Below, piece after piece: positions 1 through 3,942 of a stretch of DNA of 5,474 nt (position 1 is its first letter; the number at the start of each line of letters is the position of its first letter). Position numbers and translations under genes: made by a program. A model generated the notes under the pieces. It made no database searches. It worked only from the letters and a program-made list of their open reading frames with translations, and had not been told where the DNA came from. The stretch comes from Candidatus Solibacter sp. (lineage in GTDB: Bacteria > Acidobacteriota > Terriglobia > Bryobacterales > Bryobacteraceae): contig JAPKZC010000913.1 in NCBI GenBank assembly GCA_026394025.1, forward strand, positions 1-5,474, written 5' to 3'.

Positions 1-87
1 CTGCGCTTCCAAAGGGGACGTCACACCCGAGAGCCCTGCAGCCAGCGCCGCAGTGGACTGTAAAAACGTTCTACGCGAATTCGACAT
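1..87 (-). CDS. Tat-exported protein, N-terminal 29 codons only
   Basis: This gene runs leftwards out of the window; only its start is present. Reading the minus strand from the ATG at 87-85 gives 29 uninterrupted codons that form a clear twin-arginine signal peptide: an N-region with S-R-R-T-F-L-Q at residues 4-10 (consensus S/T-R-R-x-F-L-K), then an uncharged alanine/leucine/glycine stretch (about 11-25), ending near L-E-A-Q where cleavage may occur. A GGAGG ribosome site lies 8 bases upstream, which fixes the start. The mature protein would fold in the cytoplasm and be exported to the periplasm by TatABC, but no catalytic domain is visible. It is divergent from the Tat-exported isomerase-like gene at 421. 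In acidobacteria such leaders often precede Gfo/Idh/MocA oxidoreductases, sulfatases or sugar isomerases; choosing between them is not possible here. The other two frames over this stretch show no recognisable protein end. Confidence 0.82.
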   Translation of the reverse strand, partial: MSNSRRTFLQSTAALAAGLSGVTSPLEAQ

Positions 88-95
88 GAAGATGA

Positions 96-100
96 CCTCC
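96..100 (-). promoter_or_regulatory. Shine-Dalgarno of the left-edge Tat gene
   Basis: GGAGG on the minus strand (CCTCC on plus), 8 bases before the ATG at 87. Its strength and spacing are the main support, with the Tat motif, that the truncated minus-strand frame is a real gene. Confidence 0.75.
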
Positions 101-118
101 AGGGCCGTTAATCCACTA

Positions 119-153
119 GGTCAAGCGTATAGGGTCTCATAGTCCTGGTCAAG
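119..153 (-). promoter_or_regulatory. Possible minus-strand promoter with duplicated TTGACC
   Basis: GGTCAAG occurs at 119-125 and again at 147-153, 28 bases apart; read on the minus strand each gives CTTGACC. The distal copy resembles a -35 box (TTGACC, 152-147) and is followed after 15 bases by TATACG (131-126), a fair -10. The 15-base spacer is shorter than the optimum, so this is a weak candidate promoter for the gene starting at 87. The duplication may instead mark two half-sites for a regulator. Confidence 0.25.
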
Positions 154-171
154 GGGTATGCGACCAGGGTT
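141..171. repeat. Inverted repeat, candidate operator or leader hairpin
   Basis: CCTGGTC at 144-150 and GACCAGG at 162-168 are perfect 7-base reverse complements separated by 11 bases. As RNA on the plus strand the stem could extend by two G-U pairs and one A-U pair to 10 pairs. It overlaps the distal TTGACC motif, so a dimeric regulator bound here could affect the minus-strand promoter. A T9 tract starts 13 bases beyond it, too far for a standard intrinsic terminator. Confidence 0.4.
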
Positions 172-406
172 TGGGGATTGGCTCTTTTTTTTTCAATGCC
201 GCCCGCCATTTAAGAACGGCCCTTTCTTGTTCAATTGTTTGGGGTCCGGCCACGCTTCCGCCGTGTACTCCGGATGCGGCTCAGGCTGCACGGCAGATGT
301 TCCATTCCCGCATGCTTCAGGGCGAGCTTCTGGGAGATTTTCGGAGTTTGGCGTGCCGAATATGTGCTAGCTTCTTAGTCTGAGTGTCCACATCCTCGGC
401 AGGCAC

Positions 407-412
407 GGGAGA
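407..412 (+). promoter_or_regulatory. Shine-Dalgarno of the isomerase-like gene
   Basis: GGGAGA lies 8 bases before the ATG at 421. It supports this start, which also places the twin-arginine motif at residues 4-5 where a Tat signal needs it. Confidence 0.6.
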
Positions 413-420
413 CACCTACG

Positions 421-1374
421 ATGTTTTCGAGACGAGGTCTGGGAAAGCTGGCTTTGGGAGCGTTGCCTCTATCCGCGGCAGCCGCGAAGAAGATTGACTC
501 CGTAGTCCACGGAGTGCAATTCGGGCTGCAGAGTTACATCTTTACGGGGATTGGCTTGCCACAGGAGGGTCTGATTGACCAGGTGATCCAGTGCATGGTC
601 GACTGCCGTCTTGGCGAGTGCGATCTCTATGCGCCTTTGACAGAGCCGGCCCGCTTTTGGGACCGCATCCGGGCGGGTGGTCCGGCCGGCCCGGGGGTGA
701 CGGTTCCGCCGGAAATCGCCGCCTCGCGCGCCCAGGCTCGCCAGGAACTGGCCGAGTGGCGCAACTCTGTGCCGCTCGATTATTACCGGGCCATCCGGAG
801 CAAGTTTGAGAACGCCGGTATCGCGATCTGCGGGCTCAGCGGATTTCCCGGCTCCACCGAAGAGGAACTCAGCCGGACTTTCGAGATTGCTGAGGCGGTC
901 GGCGCGCAGCTAATTACCCTCGGTTTCGGGCTTTCCGCGGCCAAGCGGGTGGCGCCGTTGGCCGACAAGCACGATTTCATCGTAGGGATCATGGGCGGTC
1001 CTAATATGAACGCCACCAATCCCGACGCGATCGCCAAGCCCGAAAGCTACGACGCGGCCGTATCTCTCTCCAGGAAGTATTCGATTGTTTTCGATATCGG
1101 CGACGCTACCGGCGGCGGGTACGATGCCCTCAAGTTCGTCGAGGATCACCATAACCGCATCACGTTGCTGTATCTCAAAGACCGGCGGAGAGACCGGTTG
1201 AGCGTTCCGTGGGGTGAGGGCGACACGCCGATCAAGGAAATCATCCGTTTGATCAAGGAGCGGAAATATCCGATCAAATGTTATCTCGACTGCGACTACA
1301 AGACATCTAACCGCGCGGCCGATGTGAAGCGGTCTTTCGAATACGCCAAGGCGGCTCTGGCCGAGGCTCGGTAA
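421..1374 (+). CDS. Tat-exported sugar phosphate isomerase/epimerase-like TIM barrel protein
   Basis: This 317-residue protein belongs by sequence pattern to the xylose isomerase-like/AP endonuclease 2 TIM barrel superfamily, whose active members isomerise or epimerise sugars with a divalent metal. A Tat-type leader (S-R-R-G-L-G-K at 3-9, then an Ala/Leu stretch to about 22) suggests export to the periplasm. Family signatures are the A-R-x-E/Q-L-x-x-W-R...P-L-D-Y segment (106-121), V-F-D-I-G (223-227), L-K-D-R-R (252-256), P-W-G-E-G-D-T-P-I (263-271) and a terminal helix F-E-Y-A-K-A-A-L (306-313). Length is normal for a complete member. The oddity is at the barrel's metal site: as I remember relatives, they carry H-x-H, D-I-G-H, H-L-K-D and E-Y-E-Y, whereas this protein has M191/G193, D228, Y251 and D290/D292. 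D225 remains. It may therefore be a non-enzymatic binder or have altered chemistry. It stands alone, divergent from another Tat gene and convergent with the next gene. Substrate is unknown. Confidence 0.85.
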   Translation: MFSRRGLGKLALGALPLSAAAAKKIDSVVHGVQFGLQSYIFTGIGLPQEGLIDQVIQCMVDCRLGECDLYAPLTEPARFWDRIRAGGPAGPGVTVPPEIAASRAQARQELAEWRNSVPLDYYRAIRSKFENAGIAICGLSGFPGSTEEELSRTFEIAEAVGAQLITLGFGLSAAKRVAPLADKHDFIVGIMGGPNMNATNPDAIAKPESYDAAVSLSRKYSIVFDIGDATGGGYDALKFVEDHHNRITLLYLKDRRRDRLSVPWGEGDTPIKEIIRLIKERKYPIKCYLDCDYKTSNRAADVKRSFEYAKAALAEAR

Positions 1375-1493
1375 CCTGTCGCCTCAGCGTTCGGGTGTCA
1401 CTGAAACCGTGCCTTGAAGGCTTGCGACGGCTTGCGCGATCACGTTTTGGAAACTTCAGGCTGTCTCGACGTGTTCGGCGGCCGGGCAACCCT
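1375..1493. other. Convergent spacer with short repeats, no clear terminator
   Basis: The 119 bases between two converging genes would be expected to hold a bidirectional terminator, but I see no strong stem with a T tract on either strand. It contains a tandem GGCTTGCG (1419-1426 and 1429-1436) and a short GCCTT-G-AAGGC symmetry (1411-1421) whose loop is too small to count as written. At the right border CTTCATTGA appears twice (1492-1500 and 1505-1513), with a perfect 12-base palindrome TGAAGTACTTCA at 1498-1509 that covers the last codons of the minus-strand gene. Confidence 0.5.
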
Positions 1494-3662
1494 TCATTGA
1501 AGTACTTCATTGAGTGGCCCGGGTGCGCACTGGTAGTCGTCGAAAAACGTCTGCTTCGTCTCCAGCGCTTCCTGCCGCCTGCCCGTGTCAATCAGCGCCA
1601 TCAATACACCCGGAGCCGCCGCGCACATGTGTTCGCGCACAATGCCGCATTGCTGGTTGATTGCCGGGCCGGCCGGGTCGGGAACCAGCGTGCAATTCGC
1701 GGGATCGGTGGAACTTCCATACAAGCGCACCAGGTCCGATCGCAAGCTCAGGTCTGACGTGATCAGCATACCTTCGATCAACGCCACCGCCGCATCGTCG
1801 CCCTGCTGGCGTATTAAGAAAAGGTCCGCCCTTCGGCGGTACATCCGAAAATCCAGCGGAGCCAATCGCTGCGCCTCACGCGCTGCCCGAAGCGCGCCAG
1901 CCATGCCTCCCAGCCGCTGATACGCCATCGAGAGATGCAGGTAGGCGTCCGGCTTCGTGCGTGCCACCACGCCCGGCGCAGGTTTTCCGTACCTCGCTTC
2001 CCGCTGCCGCTCGTAGGCATTGTTGATCTGTATGCAGCTCTCCAGAAGCTCACGCGACCGCCGGTAAGCCGTCTGGAAATCCCCCACGCCCGCCGTTTGG
2101 GACCGGTCGCCTTTTGCCAGATAAGCCACGCCGGCAAAGTAATACGTCTCGGGAGCACGCCGCAGGTCCGGCAAACCGTGCAGGATCGCAAGGCTCTTAT
2201 CCATCTCCTCCACGACGCGGTCGATATTCGCATGCAAAGGATCCGCGGAAAACATCGCTGTGGCCCGCAATACATGCAGCTTGAAACTGCGCGGGCTTGT
2301 CTGTACATCTGCACTCGCCAGCGTGACTTCGTCCCGCCACTCCGCGTTCCGCCCCCAGGTGCGCACCGCAAAACCCGCTGTCATGACCAGGATGAGCGCG
2401 GGCGCAAGCAGCGGCAATCTCATCCGCGATCCCAACGTGTATGCTGCCATCACCACACACCCCAGCAGTCCTACCGCGGGCAAATACAGAAAGCGGTCCG
2501 CCCGGATGGTGCCGATGGGAAACAGCAGATTGGACGCCGGAAGAAGCACAATCAGCGCGAAACCAGCAAGAAAAAACGCGGTCCGGTTCCATCGCCGCAA
2601 TGCCACTAAACCCGACGCCGCCAGCAGCGTTGCCGCCACCCATATCCAGTCTCCCGAGCCCCCATTCGCCAGTGGGATCTGGGCGTACGAATAGTCGATG
2701 GACAACCGCCACGGCCACACCGCCTGAACAAGGTAGTGCGCTACGACCTCTAGCGCCGTCAGCCGGCCCGTCCAGAAACCAGCGTCCGCAATTGGATTGT
2801 CCGTGAAGGGAAACTCCGCGGGCGCCGATCCGGCCAGCACCGAAGCTCGTTGGACCAGCATCCCCGCGATCGGTATGCCTGTCGCTATACATGCGAACAG
2901 AAAATCCCACCAGCGGCGTCGCCCCAGGCGCGCTAACTCGTAAAGCGCGATCACCCCAATGATCATCACCGCGTTTTCCTTTGAATAGACGCCGGCCGTT
3001 GTCACCGTCCCCAACCCCAAGAACCAGGCGATACGCCCTGTGCCCGTGGCTTCCATGCTCTTCACGTACATCAGAAACCCGCCGAGCACGGCCGTTGCCG
3101 ATAGCAACTCCGGTCTTCCAGCAATGTTCGTCACTGCTTCCGTCGATGCCGGATGCACGGCCCACAATGCCGCCATCAGGGCCGAAGCCCCAAGCTGCCC
3201 CAGGAGCTTGCGGCTCACTGCAAACACCAGCAGCACGTTCACCATGTGCATCGCCAGGTTTACCCGATGATATCCGGCTGCGTGATCGCCATCGCCGAGG
3301 ATGGCATAGTTGAACAGGTACGAAAGCGTCGTCAACGGGCGGTAAATTCCGGCTTCGCCCCATGGCCACCAATACGTGTGCTGAAAGATCAATGCCACGT
3401 TTTCGCTGGTCGCGGCGCGGATTCGCGGATCCTGAAGCAGCAGGCCTTTGCTATCGAAAATAATCGGGACGCGGAACGAATTTGAGTACACCAACAGGGC
3501 CAACACGCACAACAGCAACCCGATCAGTATCCCGTGGGTTCGTCGATCGCTGCGCCAGGCAGCCGTCGGCCTGGGATCACCGGATAACTGCGGCTTACGG
3601 CTCAACGGGGCGTTCATCCCAGTAACGCCGGGACGGGCTCGGCCCAATTTCCGATCCTTCAT
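1494..3662 (-). CDS. TMTC-like GT-C membrane glycosyltransferase with C-terminal TPRs
   Basis: The 722-residue product has an N-terminal polytopic membrane region (about 44-434, some 10-12 helices) and a soluble C-terminal TPR region (about 445-700). The membrane half carries the signatures of the TMTC/DUF1736 family: an acidic first loop (D70 and D78), Y-R-P-L (107-110), H-P-x-x-T-E-A-V (170-177), G-R-P-E-L-L (182-187), S-K-E-N (227-230), D-N-P (288-290) and P-A-S-N-L (375-379) followed by R-A-D-R-F-L-Y-L-P (387-395). Human TMTC1-4 are O-mannosyltransferases using a lipid-linked sugar; bacterial homologues are largely uncharacterised, so donor and acceptor are inferred. TPR-like helices are clear at 505-517 and 571-600. 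The last 70 residues hold cysteines 657, 672, 680 and 712, suggesting disulfides in a periplasmic domain. No good ribosome site precedes the ATG at 3662 nor the in-frame ATG at 3617 (residue 16), so the start is uncertain. It is divergent from the TonB receptor gene. Confidence 0.85.
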   Translation of the reverse strand: MKDRKLGRARPGVTGMNAPLSRKPQLSGDPRPTAAWRSDRRTHGILIGLLLCVLALLVYSNSFRVPIIFDSKGLLLQDPRIRAATSENVALIFQHTYWWPWGEAGIYRPLTTLSYLFNYAILGDGDHAAGYHRVNLAMHMVNVLLVFAVSRKLLGQLGASALMAALWAVHPASTEAVTNIAGRPELLSATAVLGGFLMYVKSMEATGTGRIAWFLGLGTVTTAGVYSKENAVMIIGVIALYELARLGRRRWWDFLFACIATGIPIAGMLVQRASVLAGSAPAEFPFTDNPIADAGFWTGRLTALEVVAHYLVQAVWPWRLSIDYSYAQIPLANGGSGDWIWVAATLLAASGLVALRRWNRTAFFLAGFALIVLLPASNLLFPIGTIRADRFLYLPAVGLLGCVVMAAYTLGSRMRLPLLAPALILVMTAGFAVRTWGRNAEWRDEVTLASADVQTSPRSFKLHVLRATAMFSADPLHANIDRVVEEMDKSLAILHGLPDLRRAPETYYFAGVAYLAKGDRSQTAGVGDFQTAYRRSRELLESCIQINNAYERQREARYGKPAPGVVARTKPDAYLHLSMAYQRLGGMAGALRAAREAQRLAPLDFRMYRRRADLFLIRQQGDDAAVALIEGMLITSDLSLRSDLVRLYGSSTDPANCTLVPDPAGPAINQQCGIVREHMCAAAPGVLMALIDTGRRQEALETKQTFFDDYQCAPGPLNEVLQ

Positions 3663-3679
3663 GATAGAAAGTACAGACT

Positions 3680-3708
3680 ACTAAAACACGGACGGTTAGA
3701 GCAATCAA
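3680..3708 (-). promoter_or_regulatory. Candidate sigma-70 promoter of the TMTC-like gene
   Basis: On the minus strand TTGATT (3708-3703) is followed after exactly 17 bases by TTTAGT (3685-3680), each matching consensus at four of six positions. Transcription would begin near 3673, leaving only about 10 bases before the ATG at 3662 and about 56 before the alternative ATG at 3617. This slightly favours the inner start unless the message is nearly leaderless. Confidence 0.3.
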
Positions 3709-3715
3709 ACCTTTC

Positions 3716-3808
3716 ATGATCGCCGCCGCGCTCTTCGGGGGCGCTCTACCGGGCGGCGCGGTAGCGCAACCTGGAGGGCCGCCCATTTTCATAGAAAAAG
3801 CTCCTTGA
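3716..3808 (+). CDS. Very short secreted-looking ORF, possible remnant
   Basis: A 30-codon frame starts with ATG at 3716 and ends at TGA 3806-3808. The product has a hydrophobic Met-Ile-Ala-Ala-Ala-Leu-Phe start and a signal-peptidase-like A-V-A-Q at residues 15-18, then P-G-G-P-P-I-F-I-E-K-A-P. The frame is open back to 3668, and the codons just upstream would add a basic N-region (K-T-R-T-V-R-A-I-K), but they contain no start codon. Taken together it resembles a signal peptide with a mature N-terminus cut short, as in a decayed exported-protein gene. No ribosome site is visible. It could equally be chance in GC-rich DNA between two divergent genes. I do not recognise a family. Confidence 0.2.
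   Translation: MIAAALFGGALPGGAVAQPGGPPIFIEKAP
3741..3767. repeat. GC-rich imperfect hairpin
   Basis: CTACCG (3746-3751) pairs with CGGTAG (3759-3764) across a 7-base loop, and GCG (3741-3743) with CGC (3765-3767) across a 2-base bulge. It lacks a T tract. It sits between the two divergent promoters, inside the short ORF described at 3716, so it could be a protein-binding site or simply GC-rich symmetry. Confidence 0.25.
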
Positions 3809-3834
3809 CGCCTTCAACCTTCTGATGATATCCT
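3805..3834 (+). promoter_or_regulatory. Extended -10 sigma-70 promoter of the TonB receptor gene
   Basis: TTGACG (3805-3810) matches the -35 consensus at five of six bases; 18 bases later comes TATCCT (3829-3834), preceded by TG-A (3826-3828), which is the extended -10 signature. Predicted start of transcription is near 3841, giving a leader of about 100 bases. It is the best promoter-like sequence in the window and lies in the right place and orientation. Confidence 0.5.
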
Positions 3835-3840
3835 CCTGTC

Positions 3841-3942
3841 ACGATATGTTTTGCGGATGCCCCTTCGCGTAATAGCCGCTGTGGAGGTCCGCTACAGGCT
3901 GGTTTTCTGAGAACCCGGTACTGACCGGAAGAGGAGGTCAAT
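3841..3942 (+). other. Putative 5' leader of the TonB receptor mRNA with two hairpins
   Basis: Two small stems can be drawn. One spans 3874-3900: AGC pairs with GCT outside a 2-base bulge and CTGTGG with CTACAG (one G-U pair) around a 7-base loop. The other is a perfect CCGGT (3915-3919) with ACCGG (3924-3928) around the tetraloop ACTG, ending 3 bases before the ribosome site. The second could modulate ribosome access. I recognise no known riboswitch. Confidence 0.3.
3931..3938 (+). promoter_or_regulatory. Very strong Shine-Dalgarno of the TonB receptor
   Basis: GAGGAGGT contains the full AGGAGGT complement of the 16S rRNA 3' end, 4 bases before the ATG at 3943. It is the strongest ribosome site in the window and suggests high expression of the receptor. 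It also fixes the start. Confidence 0.85.

Larger units (their letters stand above)
88..420. other. Divergent intergenic region, 333 bp
   Basis: This region separates the starts of two divergent genes and should hold both promoters. The open frames inside it (two overlapping 70-codon frames between 158 and 383) have no ribosome site and unnatural composition, so I regard it as non-coding. The part near the minus-strand gene carries an inverted repeat, two GGTCAAG copies and a T9 tract at 185-193. The part from 194 to 400 shows no structure I can support, and I found no convincing sigma-70 promoter for the plus-strand gene. Confidence 0.7.

Noticed and set aside
2..142. Plus-strand C-terminal gene end (open frame stopping at 140-142)
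   Set aside because: The same DNA on the minus strand gives a perfect Tat leader with a well-spaced ribosome site; the plus-strand product shows no recognisable ending.
141..193. Intrinsic terminator made of the inverted repeat and T9 tract
   Set aside because: The T tract begins 13 bases after the stem rather than directly after it, and no plus-strand gene ends before it.
158..383. Two overlapping 70-codon plus-strand frames in the left intergenic region
   Set aside because: No ribosome site, Cys/Gly/Ser/Phe-rich implausible products, and the region is needed for divergent promoters.
1935..2609. 224-codon plus-strand frame
   Set aside because: Antisense to the TMTC-like gene; the product is rich in Arg, His and Gln with no domain-like organisation.
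2197..3372. 391-codon minus-strand frame in a second phase
   Set aside because: It overlaps the TMTC-like gene on the same strand in another phase; the product is Gly/Arg/Ala-rich with no membrane segments, while the 722-codon frame carries all the family motifs.
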